A stretch of 42,738 nt of DNA, from contig NZ_AKIW01000024.1 in the NCBI RefSeq assembly GCF_000282635.1, forward strand, positions 1 through 42,738. The letters run 5' to 3'. This document shows positions 32,551 to 42,738 of the stretch, one piece after another. This DNA comes from Variovorax sp. CF313 (GTDB taxonomy: Bacteria; Pseudomonadota; Gammaproteobacteria; Burkholderiales; Burkholderiaceae_C). Below the pieces are notes generated by a model. That model had not been told where the DNA came from. It worked only from the letters and a program-made list of their open reading frames with translations, and did no database searches. How positions within the stretch are numbered: the stretch's first letter is position 1; each line of letters begins with the position of its first letter. The position numbers and the translations under genes were made by a program.

Positions 32551-33249
32551 AGCTTCGACCACACCCGCTTCGACGCAGCCATCGTCGACCTCGACGGCAC
32601 CATGGTCGACACGCTCGGCGACTTCGCCGCGTCGCTGAACCGCATGCTCGACGATCTCTCGCTGCCGCATGTGGCGCCTGCCGCCATCGAGGCGATGGTG
32701 GGCAAGGGCTCGGAGCACCTGATCCATTCCGCGCTCGTGCACGTGATGGCGCCGTCGGGCGCCGACGCTGCTGGCGCGAAGGCGCGTGCGCTGTTCGATC
32801 GCGCGTGGGAGCGCTATCAGCATCACTACCTTGCCATCAACGGACAGCATTCGGCGGTGTATGCCGGTGTGATCGAGGGGTTGAAGGCGCTGCGCGCGCG
32901 AGGCCTCAGGCTGGCCTGCCTCACCAACAAGCCGACGTCGTTCGCCAAGCCGCTGCTTGCCGGCAAGGGCCTCGACGGCTTCTTCGATCTGGTGTTCGGC
33001 GGCGATGCCTTCGAGCGCAAGAAGCCCGATCCGCTGCCGCTGCTGAAGACCTGCGAAGCACTGGGCACCCAGCCCGCGCGCACGCTGATGATCGGCGACT
33101 CGAGCAACGACGCGCGCGCCGCACGTGGTGCGGGTTGCCCCGTGGTGCTCGTGACCTACGGCTACAACCACGGCGAGCCGGTGCGCGGCGTTGATGCCGA
33201 TGGCTTTGTCGATTCGCTGGCCGAGTTCGGGGCGGCCGCGATGCGATAG
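32530..33249 (+). CDS. gph: HAD-family phosphoglycolate phosphatase (Gph)
   Basis: This 239-residue enzyme is a HAD-IA phosphatase: motif I AAIVDLDGTMVDT, motif II LACLTNKP, motif III Lys in RKKPDP, motif IV MIGDSSNDARAA. The cap sequence (FAASLNRMLDDLSLPHV...MVGKGSEHLIHSAL) fits phosphoglycolate phosphatase, which removes 2-phosphoglycolate. The start is unclear. Before motif I no ATG exists, only TTG at 32530 or 32539, and both lie in a T-rich repeat without a good ribosome site. An insertion or rearrangement may have replaced the native 5' end. It is not preceded by rpe. Confidence 0.87.
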   Translation: MFVLNSISFDHTRFDAAIVDLDGTMVDTLGDFAASLNRMLDDLSLPHVAPAAIEAMVGKGSEHLIHSALVHVMAPSGADAAGAKARALFDRAWERYQHHYLAINGQHSAVYAGVIEGLKALRARGLRLACLTNKPTSFAKPLLAGKGLDGFFDLVFGGDAFERKKPDPLPLLKTCEALGTQPARTLMIGDSSNDARAARGAGCPVVLVTYGYNHGEPVRGVDADGFVDSLAEFGAAAMR

Positions 33250-33273
33250 CGGCGCTGCCTGCTTGTTGGCCGG

Positions 33274-33879
33274 CTATTGCTTGCCGAGCAGCGCGTCCTT
33301 CAGTTTCCAGTCGGCCGGATTCGGCCCCAGCCAGATGCGCAGCAGCGCGTTGAAGAAGGCCTGCTCCCTGATCGGATCGGGCTGCGCCACGCCGCGCACG
33401 GTGATCACCGTGCCGGTGCCGGGCAACCAGTCGATGGTGAAAGTGTCGCCGGCCTTCAGCTGCTTCTGGTCGGCGAACATCTGGCCCATGCGCAACAGGC
33501 CGGGAATGAGGTTGACCATCTCGCTCTTGGGCGAGTTGTCTTCCACGCCCTTGGTGAAGAGCTTGCCGAGTTCGTTCGCGTCGATGTCGCGCAGCATGGT
33601 GATGGCCACGCGCTTGGGGCCCGGCGCGGCCAGTGCCTCTTCGGTGGTCGATGCCTTCTTGCCCATGTACAGGCCGGCCGTGTAGACCTTGAAGATGGCC
33701 TTGTAGCGAATGCCCGCGCCATTGAGCACCAGGGGGGTGCCGCGCAGATCCATCTGGTCTTCGAGCTTGACGCCGGCCACGTCGACCTGCGCGGCCGAGG
33801 CGCCGAGGGCTGCGGTGGCCAGACAGGCGCCCAGGAGGAGGCGCGAGAAGAACGCGCCCGGAAGCGAAAGAGCAGTCAA
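33274..33879 (-). CDS. Secreted chalcone isomerase-like protein
   Basis: This is a 201-residue protein from TTG 33879, chosen because AAGGAG lies 7 nt before it and it starts a signal peptide (FFSRLLLGACLATAALGASA, cut near residue 28). The longer open frame upstream is Arg-rich and non-coding. The mature domain (VAGVKLEDQMDLRGTPLVLNGAGIRYKAIFKVYTAGLYMGKK...ITMLRDIDANELGKLFTKGVEDN) is the chalcone-isomerase-like family found in proteobacteria with no proven enzyme role. It is divergent from trpE and converges on gph. Confidence 0.88.
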   Translation of the reverse strand: MTALSLPGAFFSRLLLGACLATAALGASAAQVDVAGVKLEDQMDLRGTPLVLNGAGIRYKAIFKVYTAGLYMGKKASTTEEALAAPGPKRVAITMLRDIDANELGKLFTKGVEDNSPKSEMVNLIPGLLRMGQMFADQKQLKAGDTFTIDWLPGTGTVITVRGVAQPDPIREQAFFNALLRIWLGPNPADWKLKDALLGKQ

Positions 33880-34024
33880 CGGGGGACTCCTTGGATTTTT
33901 GCGAACGGTCGTGCGAATGTATCTTTTCGTTTTACGTTTCGCCCTCGGGGGAACCCTCAAAACCGAGGTTGGCGGCTCCCGGTGCACGCTTGCGCGTTTT
34001 CGTGGGCTAAACTCCGCGCCTCAT

Positions 34025-34108
34025 ATGTTCGTTCATCACATCATTCAAACAGGTGAAGGCAGCCGGGGAGCCTGGCCCTGGCGTCGCCATACTTCGCTGA
34101 CTGTTTGA
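34025..34108 (+). CDS. Possible trp operon leader peptide
   Basis: This 27-codon ORF in the 349-nt gap before trpE (33880-34228) encodes a peptide with a W-P-W-R-R motif, giving two Trp codons at 17 and 19. A perfect hairpin GCACGGC-GCAC-GCCGTGC (34111-34128) begins 2 nt after its stop. Both features recall ribosome-mediated attenuation of trpE. Against it, the ATG has no clear ribosome site, lies only a few bases after a possible start site, and no T-run follows the hairpin. Confidence 0.4.
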   Translation: MFVHHIIQTGEGSRGAWPWRRHTSLTV

Positions 34109-34110
34109 TT

Positions 34111-34128
34111 GCACGGCGCACGCCGTGC
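34111..34128 (+). promoter_or_regulatory. Hairpin after the candidate trp leader ORF
   Basis: Perfect 7-bp stem and 4-nt loop lie immediately after the leader ORF stop. There is no T-tract, so it is not a classical terminator. It could be one arm of an attenuator or only a local stem. Confidence 0.4.
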
Positions 34129-34228
34129 GCCCGCGGTTCCGGATCGACACACACGACGACGCCGGACCATCCGTGAATGACCTTGCCACGGCCAAAGCAG
34201 CGCCGGCCGGCAACTGGAGAACGAATCC

Positions 34229-35731
34229 GTGATCACCGAACTTGAATTCAAGAGCCTCAGCGCCCAGGGCTACAACCGCATTCCGCTGATGGCCGAGGCC
34301 TTTGCCGACCTCGAAACGCCTCTGTCCCTTTATCTCAAGCTGGCCCATTCGCAGGGCGGTGGCAAGCACAGCTTCTTGCTCGAATCCGTGGTGGGCGGCG
34401 AGCGCTTCGGGCGCTACAGCTTCATCGGACTGCCGGCGCGCACGCTGCTGCGCGCCAGCGGCTTCGGCGCCGAGGCCGTCACCGAGGTGGTGACCGACGG
34501 CCAGGTGGTCGAGACCGCCAAGGGCAATCCGCTGGATTTCGTGGCCGATTACCAGAAGCGTTTCAAGGTCGCGCTGCGGCCCGGCCTGCCGCGCTTCTGC
34601 GGCGGCCTTGCCGGCTACTTCGGCTACGACACCGTGCGCCACATCGAGCGCAAGCTCGAGAACAGCTGTCCGCCCGACACGCTGGGCTGCCCCGACATCC
34701 TGCTGCTGCAGTGCGAGGAACTGGCGGTCATCGACAACCTCTCGGGCAAGCTCTACCTTATCGTCTATGCCGATCCGAAGCAGCCCGAGGCCTATGCCGT
34801 GGGCAAGCGACGCCTGCGCGAGCTGAAGGAAAAGCTCAAGTACTCGGTGAGCGCACCCATCGTGAAGCCCACGCAGCCGCACCCGCCCGAGCGCAGCTTC
34901 GCCAAGGCCGACTACCTCGCAGCCGTGGAGCGCGCCAAGGAAATGATCGCCGCCGGCGACTTCATGCAGGTGCAGGTGGGCCAGCGCATCAGCAAGCGCT
35001 ATACCGAGTCGCCGCTGTCGCTGTACCGCGCGCTGCGTTCGCTGAACCCGTCGCCCTACATGTACTACTACAACCTGGGCGATTTCCACGTGGTGGGCGC
35101 CTCGCCCGAGATCCTGGTGCGCCAGGAGAACACGGGCGAAGGCGAGCAGAAGATCACCATCCGCCCGCTGGCCGGCACGCGCCCGCGCGGCGCATCGATC
35201 GAGCTCGACAAGGCGGCCGAGGTGGAACTCATCAACGACCCGAAGGAGCGCGCCGAGCACGTGATGCTCATCGACCTCGCGCGCAACGACATCGGCCGCA
35301 TCGCCAAGACCGGCACCGTGAAGGTGACGGAAGCCTTCGCGGTGGAGCGCTACAGCCACGTGATGCACATCGTGAGCAACGTCGAAGGCACGCTGAAGGA
35401 CGGCATGACCGCCATCGACGTGCTCAAGGCCACCTTCCCGGCCGGCACGCTGACCGGCGCGCCCAAGGTGCATGCGATGGAGCTCATCGACCAGCTGGAG
35501 CCCACCAAGCGCGGCCTGTACGGCGGCGCCTGCGGCTACATCAGCTATGCGGGCGACATGGATGTCGCCATCGCCATCCGCACCGGCATCGTGAAGGACC
35601 AGATGCTGCACGTGCAGGCCGCGGCCGGCGTCGTGGCCGACTCGGTGCCCGAGCTGGAGTGGAGGGAAACGGAAGCCAAGGCGCGCGCACTCCTGCGTGC
35701 CGCCGAACTGGTCGAGGAAGGCCTGGAATGA
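34229..35731 (+). CDS. trpE: Anthranilate synthase component I (TrpE)
   Basis: This 500-residue enzyme makes anthranilate from chorismate with ammonia supplied by TrpG. The feedback-site motif LLES is present in [21 protein letters not shown]. The catalytic domain has [42 protein letters not shown] and [21 protein letters not shown]. The length is normal. The start GTG 34229 follows GGAGAACGAATCC. Its stop overlaps the GxxExxY gene by 4 nt. It is the first of the trp genes in this orientation. Confidence 0.97.
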   Translation: MITELEFKSLSAQGYNRIPLMAEAFADLETPLSLYLKLAHSQGGGKHSFLLESVVGGERFGRYSFIGLPARTLLRASGFGAEAVTEVVTDGQVVETAKGNPLDFVADYQKRFKVALRPGLPRFCGGLAGYFGYDTVRHIERKLENSCPPDTLGCPDILLLQCEELAVIDNLSGKLYLIVYADPKQPEAYAVGKRRLRELKEKLKYSVSAPIVKPTQPHPPERSFAKADYLAAVERAKEMIAAGDFMQVQVGQRISKRYTESPLSLYRALRSLNPSPYMYYYNLGDFHVVGASPEILVRQENTGEGEQKITIRPLAGTRPRGASIELDKAAEVELINDPKERAEHVMLIDLARNDIGRIAKTGTVKVTEAFAVERYSHVMHIVSNVEGTLKDGMTAIDVLKATFPAGTLTGAPKVHAMELIDQLEPTKRGLYGGACGYISYAGDMDVAIAIRTGIVKDQMLHVQAAAGVVADSVPELEWRETEAKARALLRAAELVEEGLE

Positions 35732-36120
35732 GCACCGCACCGGATATTCAGAACGACTTCTCGCACGAGATCATCGGCGCCGCCGTCGAGGTGCAGCGCG
35801 TGCTTGGCACGGGCCTGAGCGAAGACGCCTACGCCGCCGCGCTGGCGATCGAACTCGCCGAGCGCGAGATCGGCTTCACGCGCGACGTGGCGCTGTCCGC
35901 CACCTACAAGGGCCGCTCGCTCGGCGAGGTGTACCGCGCGGGCTTCGTGGTCGAGCAGTCGGTCATCGTCGAACTCAGGGCAGTCGACGTGCTGACCGAC
36001 CTGCATCGCGCCCAGGTGCTGGCCGCACTGCGTCTTTCGGGCCTCAAGCTGGGCCTTCTGATCAACTTCAACGTATTCCCCGTCGTCAAGGGCGTGCACC
36101 GGATTGTGAGCAAGCCATGA
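35728..36120 (+). CDS. GxxExxY family protein
   Basis: This is a 130-residue protein with the family motif G29-L-S-E32-D-A-Y35 after a [17 protein letters not shown] helix, and the C-terminal [10 protein letters not shown]. The family is related to PD-(D/E)xK nucleases, in which an E-x-K element follows the D/E strand. Here that site reads IVELRAVD, so the usual Lys appears to be Arg. The ATG overlaps trpE's stop and its stop overlaps trpG's start, so it sits inside the trp operon with coupled translation. Its role is unknown; link to tryptophan synthesis is by position only. Confidence 0.88.
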   Translation: MSTAPDIQNDFSHEIIGAAVEVQRVLGTGLSEDAYAAALAIELAEREIGFTRDVALSATYKGRSLGEVYRAGFVVEQSVIVELRAVDVLTDLHRAQVLAALRLSGLKLGLLINFNVFPVVKGVHRIVSKP

Positions 36121-36701
36121 AACTGCTGATGATCGACAACTACGATTCCTTCACCTACAACATCGTCCAGTACCTCGGCGAGCTGGGCGCGGATGTGCAG
36201 GTGCATCGCAACGACGAGATCACGGTAGCGCAGATCGGCGAGCTGATCGCCTCGGGCGTGACGCGGCTCGTGGTGTCGCCGGGGCCTTGTTCGCCGGCGG
36301 AAGCGGGCGTTTCGGTGCCGGCCATCAAGCAGTTCGCGGGCAAGCTGCCGATCCTCGGCGTGTGCCTGGGCCACCAGGCGATCGGCGCGGCCTTCGGCGG
36401 CAGGATCGTGCGCGCGCAGCAGCTGATGCACGGCAAGACCAGCGAGATCACGACCACGCAGGAAGGCGTGTTCGCGGGGCTGCCCGCGAAGTTCACCGTC
36501 AACCGCTACCACTCGCTCTCCATCGAGCGCGAAAGCTGCCCGAAAGAGCTGGCCATCACCGCATGGACCGACGACGGCGAGATCATGGGCGTGCGGCACA
36601 CCGGCTTCGCGCACGACGTGCGCATCGAAGGCGTGCAGTTCCATCCCGAATCGATCCTCACCGAGCACGGCCACGCCATGCTCAAGAACTTTCTCGATTG
36701 A
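36117..36701 (+). CDS. trpG: Anthranilate synthase component II, glutamine amidotransferase (TrpG)
   Basis: This 194-residue class I amidotransferase has C83 in [12 protein letters not shown]176 and E178 in VQFHPES, and the N-terminal [16 protein letters not shown]. It supplies ammonia to TrpE and may also serve PabA duty. The ATG overlaps the preceding gene by 4 nt. There is no fusion to TrpD. ltaE starts 7 nt downstream. Confidence 0.97.
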   Translation: MKLLMIDNYDSFTYNIVQYLGELGADVQVHRNDEITVAQIGELIASGVTRLVVSPGPCSPAEAGVSVPAIKQFAGKLPILGVCLGHQAIGAAFGGRIVRAQQLMHGKTSEITTTQEGVFAGLPAKFTVNRYHSLSIERESCPKELAITAWTDDGEIMGVRHTGFAHDVRIEGVQFHPESILTEHGHAMLKNFLD

Positions 36702-36708
36702 TCCCGCC

Positions 36709-37767
36709 ATGACAGACCGCTCCTCCCTCGTCGACCTGCGCAGCGACACCGTCACGCAACCCACCCCGGCGATGCGCGAGGCCATGATGGCGGCGCCGCT
36801 CGGCGACGACGTCTTCGGCGCCGACCCGAGCGTGAATGCGCTGCAGGAGAAGATCGCCGCGCTGCTGGGCTTCGAGGCCGCGCTGTTCGTGCCCACGGGC
36901 ACGCAAAGCAACCTCTGTGCGATCCTGTCGCACTGCGGCCGCGGCGACGAATACATCGTCGGCCAGCAGGCGCACTGCTACCGCTGGGAAGGCGGCGGCG
37001 CCGCGGTGTTCGGCAGCGTGCAGCCGCAGCCGCTCGATCACGCGCCCGACGGCACGCTGCCGCTCGCGCAGATCGAGGCGGCGATCAAGCCCGACGACGC
37101 GCACTTCGCCCGCACGCGGCTGCTGGCGCTGGAGAACACGCTGGGCGGCAAGCTGCTGCCTTTCGAGTACGTTCAGGCGGCGACTGATCTGGCGAGAAGC
37201 AGGGGGCTGCAGCGGCACCTCGACGGCGCGCGGCTCTTCAATGCGGCAACCGCGCAGGCGGCATTGAACAATCGAAGCGACATCCGCGCGGAAGCCCGCC
37301 GCATCGCGCAATGTTTCGACAGCGTGTCGGTGTGCTTCAGCAAGGGGCTCGGCGCGCCGATCGGTTCTGCCCTGGTGGGTTCGCGGGAGTTCATCGCGCG
37401 GGCACACCGCATCCGCAAGATGGCGGGCGGCGGCATGCGGCAGGCGGGGCTTCTGGCGGCAGCGGCTTCGCATGCGCTCGACCGTCATGTCGACCGTCTC
37501 TCCGACGACCACGCACTGGCGCAGCGCCTGGCGCAGGGGCTCGAAGGCATCGAAGGGCTGAAGGTCGAGGCGCCGCACACGAACATCGTGTTCGTCGATC
37601 TTGCCGGCGCCGCGCAGGCGCGTTCTTCGGAACTGCTCGCGAGCCTCAACCAGCAGGGCATCCTTGCAACCGGGCTCTACAGCCTGCGCTTCGTGACGCA
37701 CCTCGATGTCGATGCCGCCGGCGTGGACCGGGCCGTGGCCGCGATCCGCGCCTTCTTCAAGTCCTGA
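36709..37767 (+). CDS. ltaE: Low-specificity L-threonine aldolase
   Basis: This 352-residue PLP enzyme splits L-threonine or allo-threonine into glycine and acetaldehyde. Motifs: DLRSDTVTQPT at the N-terminus, GDDVFGADPSVNALQ, FVPTGTQSNLCA, HLDGARLFNA and K212 in CFSKGLGAPIGS as the Schiff-base lysine. It starts 7 nt after trpG with CGCC before the ATG and is co-directional with the trp genes, probably cotranscribed. A metabolic link to tryptophan synthesis is not obvious, though glycine and serine supply may connect. Confidence 0.95.
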   Translation: MTDRSSLVDLRSDTVTQPTPAMREAMMAAPLGDDVFGADPSVNALQEKIAALLGFEAALFVPTGTQSNLCAILSHCGRGDEYIVGQQAHCYRWEGGGAAVFGSVQPQPLDHAPDGTLPLAQIEAAIKPDDAHFARTRLLALENTLGGKLLPFEYVQAATDLARSRGLQRHLDGARLFNAATAQAALNNRSDIRAEARRIAQCFDSVSVCFSKGLGAPIGSALVGSREFIARAHRIRKMAGGGMRQAGLLAAAASHALDRHVDRLSDDHALAQRLAQGLEGIEGLKVEAPHTNIVFVDLAGAAQARSSELLASLNQQGILATGLYSLRFVTHLDVDAAGVDRAVAAIRAFFKS

Positions 37768-37783
37768 ACCCGGCGAGGACGCG

Positions 37784-38443
37784 ATGCCTGATCTTCCCCA
37801 TCTGCTCGCCTTCATCGCCGCCGGCTGGCTGCTGAACCTCACGCCGGGCCCCGACGTGCTTTACGTCGTGACCAACTCGCTGCGCTCGGGCGTGCGCGCC
37901 GGCGTCATGGCGGGGCTGGGCATCACGGCAGGCTGCTTCGTTCACATCTTCGCCGCAGCGGTCGGCGTCGGCACGCTGATGGCGACATCCGCCACGGCCT
38001 TCACCGTGCTCAAATACATCGGCGCGGCGTACCTGCTGTACCTCGGTGTGCGCATGCTGCTGTCGCGCGCGAAGCCGCCAGCCGACCTGGAAGCCGTGGC
38101 CGCCGTGAGCGAGGCGCGCAGCCTCAAGGCGATCTTCCTTGGCGGCTTCTGGACCAACGTGCTGAATCCGAAGGTTGCGCTGTTCTTCCTGGCCTTCGTG
38201 CCGCAGTTCATCGCGCCGGGCACAGACAGCAAGGCATTGGCCTTCGTGTTGCTGGGCGTGCTGTTCAATCTCAACGCCATCCCCGTCAACGTCGGATGGG
38301 CCATGGCCGCGAGCTGGATGGCGCATCGCAGCGCCGTGCAGAAAGGCATGCACTGGCTCGACCGCGCCGCCGGCGTGCTTTTCATCGGCTTCGGCCTCAA
38401 GCTCGCGTTCACCGACGCGCCCGCCGTTCGCGTCGGTTCCTGA
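37784..38443 (+). CDS. LysE/RhtB family amino-acid exporter
   Basis: This 219-residue inner-membrane protein has about six hydrophobic segments with LysE signatures: [74 protein letters not shown] 37784 follows GCGAGGACGCG. It lies 16 nt after ltaE and 22 nt before trpD, so it looks cotranscribed. The exported amino acid is not known; threonine, homoserine or tryptophan-related compounds fit the context. Confidence 0.93.
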   Translation: MPDLPHLLAFIAAGWLLNLTPGPDVLYVVTNSLRSGVRAGVMAGLGITAGCFVHIFAAAVGVGTLMATSATAFTVLKYIGAAYLLYLGVRMLLSRAKPPADLEAVAAVSEARSLKAIFLGGFWTNVLNPKVALFFLAFVPQFIAPGTDSKALAFVLLGVLFNLNAIPVNVGWAMAASWMAHRSAVQKGMHWLDRAAGVLFIGFGLKLAFTDAPAVRVGS

Positions 38444-38465
38444 CGCACTTTCCAGGAGACTTTCC

Positions 38466-39488
38466 ATGATCACCCCCCAGGAAGCGCTGCAGCGCACCAT
38501 CGAACACCGCGAAGTCTTCCACGACGAGATGCTGCACATCGTGCGTCTCATCATGAGCGGCGAGTGCTCGCCCGTGATGATGGCTGCGCTGATTACCGGC
38601 CTGCGCGTGAAGAAGGAAACCATCGGCGAGATCACCGCCGCCGCGCAGGTGATGCGCGAGGTGTCGACCAAGGTGCCCGTGACGGACACGACGTACCTCG
38701 TGGACATCGTCGGCACCGGCGGCGACGGTTCGCACACCTTCAATATCTCGACCTGCTCGATGTTCGTCGCGGCCGCAGCGGGTGCCAAGGTGAGCAAGCA
38801 TGGCGGGCGCAGCGTGTCGAGCAAGTCGGGCAGCGCCGACGTGCTGGAGTCGCTGGGCGTGAACATCAACCTGAAGCCCGAGCAGATTGCACGCTCGATC
38901 GAGCAGGTGGGCATCGGCTTCATGTTCGCGCCGAACCACCATCCCGCGATGAAGAACGTCGCGCCGGTGCGCAAGGAGCTCGGCATCAAGACGATCTTCA
39001 ACATCCTCGGGCCGCTGACGAATCCGGCCGGTGCGCCGAACATCCTGATGGGCGTGTTCCACCCCGACCTCGTGGGCATCCAGGTGCGTGCGCTGCAGCG
39101 GCTCGGCGCCGAGCATGCGATGGTGGTCTACGGCCGCGACGGCATGGACGAAATTTCGCTTGGCGCGGCCACCATGGTGGGCGAACTGAAGGACGGCGAA
39201 ATTCGCGAATACGAACTGCATCCGGAAGACTTCGGCTTCCAGATGTCGAGCAACCGCGCACTGCGCGTGGAGACGCCCGAACAGTCGAAGGCGATGCTGC
39301 TCGGCGTGCTCGACAATCACGCCGGCCCCGCGCTCGACATCGTGTTGCTGAATGCTGGCGCCGCGCTGTATGCGGCGAACGTGGTCGATTCGGTGGCGGC
39401 GGGCGTGGAGCGCTCGCGCGCTGCCATCGCGTCGGGCGCGGCGAAGGCCAAGCTGGCCGAACTGGTCAAGGCCTCTGCGGCCGTCTGA
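38466..39488 (+). CDS. trpD: Anthranilate phosphoribosyltransferase (TrpD)
   Basis: This 340-residue enzyme transfers phosphoribose from PRPP to anthranilate. GTGGDG at 83-88 binds PRPP ([18 protein letters not shown]). [48 protein letters not shown] and [11 protein letters not shown] are conserved. The start follows CAGGAGACTTTCC. It is a full-length single-function enzyme. Confidence 0.97.
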   Translation: MITPQEALQRTIEHREVFHDEMLHIVRLIMSGECSPVMMAALITGLRVKKETIGEITAAAQVMREVSTKVPVTDTTYLVDIVGTGGDGSHTFNISTCSMFVAAAAGAKVSKHGGRSVSSKSGSADVLESLGVNINLKPEQIARSIEQVGIGFMFAPNHHPAMKNVAPVRKELGIKTIFNILGPLTNPAGAPNILMGVFHPDLVGIQVRALQRLGAEHAMVVYGRDGMDEISLGAATMVGELKDGEIREYELHPEDFGFQMSSNRALRVETPEQSKAMLLGVLDNHAGPALDIVLLNAGAALYAANVVDSVAAGVERSRAAIASGAAKAKLAELVKASAAV

Positions 39489-39515
39489 GCCTCAAGAAAA
39501 CGGAACCCCAAAGCT

Positions 39516-40316
39516 ATGTCCGACATCCTCGACAAGATCGTTGCCGTCAAGCACCAGGAAGTGGCTGCGTCCCTGAAGCGCGCGCCGCTCGAAGCCGTTC
39601 GCTTCGACGCCGAGAGCCGCGTGCTGACGCGCGATTTCGAAGCCGCGCTGCGCGCCAAGATCGCCGCCGGCCATGCCGCCGTGATCGCCGAGGTCAAGAA
39701 GGCCAGCCCGAGCAAGGGCGTGCTGCGCGAGGACTTCATTCCCGCCGACATTGCGCAAAGCTACGCCGAAGGCGATGGAGAGATCAGTGCGGCCTGCCTT
39801 TCGGTGCTGACCGACAAGCAGTTCTTCCAGGGCGGCGTGGACTACCTCAAGCAAGCCCGCGCCTCGTGCGACCTGCCGGTGCTGCGCAAGGATTTCATCA
39901 TCGACGCGTACCAGGTGTACGAATCGCGCGCAATGGGTGCCGATGCGATCCTGCTGATCGCCGCGTGCCTCGACGACGCGCAGATGAAGGACTACGAAGC
40001 CATCGCGCGCGGGCTGGGCATGGCGGTGCTGGTGGAAGTGCACGACGCCGCCGAACTCGACCGCGCGCTCAAGCTGAAGACCGCGCTGATCGGCGTCAAC
40101 AACCGCAACCTGCGCAACTTCGAGGTGTCGATCCAGGCGACCATCGATCTGCTGCCCAGGCTGCCGGCGGACACCCTGCCCGTCACCGAATCGGGTATCG
40201 CCACGCGCTCAGACGTGGCTACGCTGCGCGCGGCCGGCGTCAATGCATTCCTGGTCGGCGAGGCGTTCATGCGCGCCAAGGAGCCCGGCGAGGCCCTCGC
40301 TGCGTTGTTCAAATGA
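39516..40316 (+). CDS. trpC: Indole-3-glycerol phosphate synthase (TrpC)
   Basis: This 266-residue TIM-barrel enzyme closes CdRP to indole-3-glycerol phosphate. Conserved elements are [90 protein letters not shown] and VTESGI. Not fused to TrpF. Its stop overlaps ung's ATG by 4 nt. Confidence 0.97.
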   Translation: MSDILDKIVAVKHQEVAASLKRAPLEAVRFDAESRVLTRDFEAALRAKIAAGHAAVIAEVKKASPSKGVLREDFIPADIAQSYAEGDGEISAACLSVLTDKQFFQGGVDYLKQARASCDLPVLRKDFIIDAYQVYESRAMGADAILLIAACLDDAQMKDYEAIARGLGMAVLVEVHDAAELDRALKLKTALIGVNNRNLRNFEVSIQATIDLLPRLPADTLPVTESGIATRSDVATLRAAGVNAFLVGEAFMRAKEPGEALAALFK

Positions 40317-41020
40317 ATCGGCCCGATCAGCTGTCGAGCAGCGATCCTGCCGACTGGCCGGTAGCGCCCGGCTGGCAGCCGCTGGTCGACGACTTTTTCG
40401 GTGGCGCCGTCGGGCAGAAGTTGCTGGGTTTCCTGCGCGAACGCCTCGATGCGGGCGCCGTGATCTTTCCGCCGCAGCCGCTGCGGGCGCTGGAACTCAC
40501 GCCGCCCGACGAGGTGCGCGTGGTGATCCTGGGCCAGGACCCGTACCACGGACGCGGCCAGGCCGAGGGGCTGGCGTTCTCCGTGGCGCCCGGCGTGGCG
40601 CTGCCGCCGTCGCTGCGCAACATCTTCAAGGAGCTTCAGCGCGACCTCGGCGCGCCGCAGCCGCCGTTTCCGAACCCGGGCGGCAGCCTGGTGAAGTGGG
40701 CGAAGCACGGCGTGCTGTTGCTCAACACCTGCCTGACGGTCGAAGAAGCGCAGCCCGCCAGCCATTCCGGCCGCGGCTGGGAAGTGCTGACGGATGCCGT
40801 CATCCGCCATGTTTCGGCTGGCACCAAACCTGTTGTTTTTATGCTGTGGGGCTCGCACGCGCAGAGTAAGCGCGCGTTGATCGATGTTGGGCGCCATAAG
40901 GTGCTGATGGCGAATCATCCGTCGCCCCTTTCGGCGCTGCGCCCGCCCGTGCCGTTCATCGGCTGCGGTCATTTCGGCGAAGCGCGCGCATGGCGGGAGG
41001 CGCAGCGGCCGGAGGGTTGA
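40313..41020 (+). CDS. ung: Uracil-DNA glycosylase (family 1, Ung)
   Basis: This 235-residue DNA-repair enzyme excises uracil. Motif A has D76 in [17 protein letters not shown], motif B has H202 in [12 protein letters not shown], with [30 protein letters not shown] between. All family 1 active-site residues appear intact. The ATG overlaps the trpC stop, so it is expressed from the trp transcript. A frame open far upstream overlaps trpD and trpC and is not coding. Confidence 0.96.
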   Translation: MNRPDQLSSSDPADWPVAPGWQPLVDDFFGGAVGQKLLGFLRERLDAGAVIFPPQPLRALELTPPDEVRVVILGQDPYHGRGQAEGLAFSVAPGVALPPSLRNIFKELQRDLGAPQPPFPNPGGSLVKWAKHGVLLLNTCLTVEEAQPASHSGRGWEVLTDAVIRHVSAGTKPVVFMLWGSHAQSKRALIDVGRHKVLMANHPSPLSALRPPVPFIGCGHFGEARAWREAQRPEG

Positions 41021-41108
41021 ACTTCGGAGATAAGCGTGGGCTCACGCCTCGGGCAGTTCTTCCGCATCTTCTTGATGCCGGGATTTCTGGGTAGTCACAA
41101 AACCGTGC

Positions 41109-41114
41109 TATATT
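41109..41114 (+). promoter_or_regulatory. Probable -10 box of the tRNA-tuf operon
   Basis: TATATT lies 12 nt before the first base of tRNA-Tyr, in the 106-nt gap after ung. No convincing -35 box is seen 17 nt upstream, so only the -10 is supported. Confidence 0.4.
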
Positions 41115-41126
41115 TCGAGGTTCGCC

Positions 41127-41212
41127 GGAGAGGTGGCCGAGTGGTTAATGGCAGCAGACTGTAAATCTGCCCTCTTACGAGTACGCTGGTTCGAATCCAG
41201 CCCTCTCCACCA
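41127..41212 (+). tRNA. tRNA-Tyr (GTA)
   Basis: The acceptor stem is GGAGAGG with CCTCTCC, and the CCA is encoded. The anticodon GTA is at 41161-41163 in the loop CTGTAAA. A long variable arm is present as usual for tRNA-Tyr, and the T-loop is GGTTCGAATCC. Confidence 0.96.
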
Positions 41213-41277
41213 GCGATGAATTTGGTTTCTAGGAGCGATTGGATCTAGCGCTTTGGGTGCCTTGAAGTGCCCCTGAT

Positions 41278-41351
41278 GCGGGAGTAGTTCAATGGTAGAA
41301 CCCCAGCCTTCCAAGCTGATGACGCGGGTTCGATTCCCGTCTCCCGCTCCA
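41278..41351 (+). tRNA. tRNA-Gly (TCC)
   Basis: The acceptor stem is GCGGGAG with CTCCCGC followed by TCCA. The anticodon TCC is at 41310-41312. D-loop GTTCAATGGTAGAAC and T-loop GGTTCGATTCC are normal. It is the second tRNA of the tRNA-tuf operon. Confidence 0.96.
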
Positions 41352-41392
41352 GAGATCCGGTTCGGCGCAGGAATGCGATTTGGTTAGACAAA

Positions 41393-41467
<75 letters not shown>

Positions 41468-41475
41468 GTTTTTGG

Positions 41476-41528
41476 GGGTTGCAACGGCAGCTTTGCAACC
41501 CATCTGCATACGTTGGAAACGTTTTTTT
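41476..41528 (+). promoter_or_regulatory. Two stem-loops in the tuf leader
   Basis: A 9-bp stem GGGTTGCAA (41476-41484) with TTGCAACCC (41493-41501) is followed by a short stem ACGTT-GGA-AACGT (41510-41522) and six more T. The second resembles a weak intrinsic terminator 12 nt before the tuf start. They could set tRNA processing, attenuation or RNA end stability. Confidence 0.5.
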
Positions 41529-41540
41529 CGGAGTCGAAAA

Positions 41541-42735
<1,195 letters not shown>

Positions 42736-42738
42736 GCC

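Overview
The window is a high-GC chromosome segment whose gene content, start and overlap habits and protein sequences look like a beta-proteobacterium of the Comamonadaceae, most likely Variovorax or a close relative. This rests on recognising protein families and the order tRNA-Tyr/Gly/Thr-tuf, not on a database search.

Region 1 (about 1-19233, + strand) is a type VI secretion (T6SS) spike and effector locus. It has two units. The first is VgrG1, a DUF2169/pentapeptide-repeat fusion, a second pentapeptide protein, a DUF3540 protein and a DUF4150 PAAR-like tip. The second is VgrG2, a DUF6484 protein, a DUF2169 protein, a ketosynthase-fold protein without catalytic residues, a DUF4150 protein ending in a VRR-NUC nuclease-like domain (probable DNase effector), a DUF3396 protein (probable immunity protein) and an unknown 226-residue protein. 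A TIGR02270 HEAT-like protein, an FHA protein and a PP2C phosphatase follow and probably form a phosphorylation-based control arm. Many junctions overlap by 4 nt or are 3 nt apart, so the units look translationally coupled.

Region 2 (19331-25711) holds part of the T6SS machine. tssA, tssB, tssC, hcp and a small protein with a peptidoglycan-binding-like motif lie on the minus strand. tssJ is divergent, and an unusual tssL with an added periplasmic region faces it. TssE, F, G, K, M, ClpV and the PpkA kinase are not in the window. An orphan LuxR-type response regulator follows.

Region 3 (26669-32529) looks accessory. It has an IscR-like Rrf2 regulator lacking two of the three cluster cysteines, an isoprenylcysteine-methyltransferase-family membrane protein, an SDR, a SAM methyltransferase, an alpha/beta hydrolase, a thioredoxin-reductase-like flavoprotein and a divergent TetR regulator with a good promoter between the last two. 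It ends in an AT-rich stretch with a perfect palindrome and three copies of a 14-nt repeat running into gph.

Region 4 (32530-41020) is housekeeping: gph, a chalcone-isomerase-like secreted protein, then trpE, a GxxExxY protein, trpG, ltaE, a LysE exporter, trpD, trpC and ung in one direction. A short ORF with a Trp-Pro-Trp motif before trpE may be a tryptophan leader peptide. Region 5 (41127-end) is tRNA-Tyr, tRNA-Gly, tRNA-Thr and a tuf gene with two frame-disrupting indels.

The best candidates for new biology are the VgrG2 unit (inactive ketosynthase fold, DUF2169, DUF6484 and VRR-NUC effector), the VgrG1 pentapeptide unit, the extended TssL and the small protein after Hcp.
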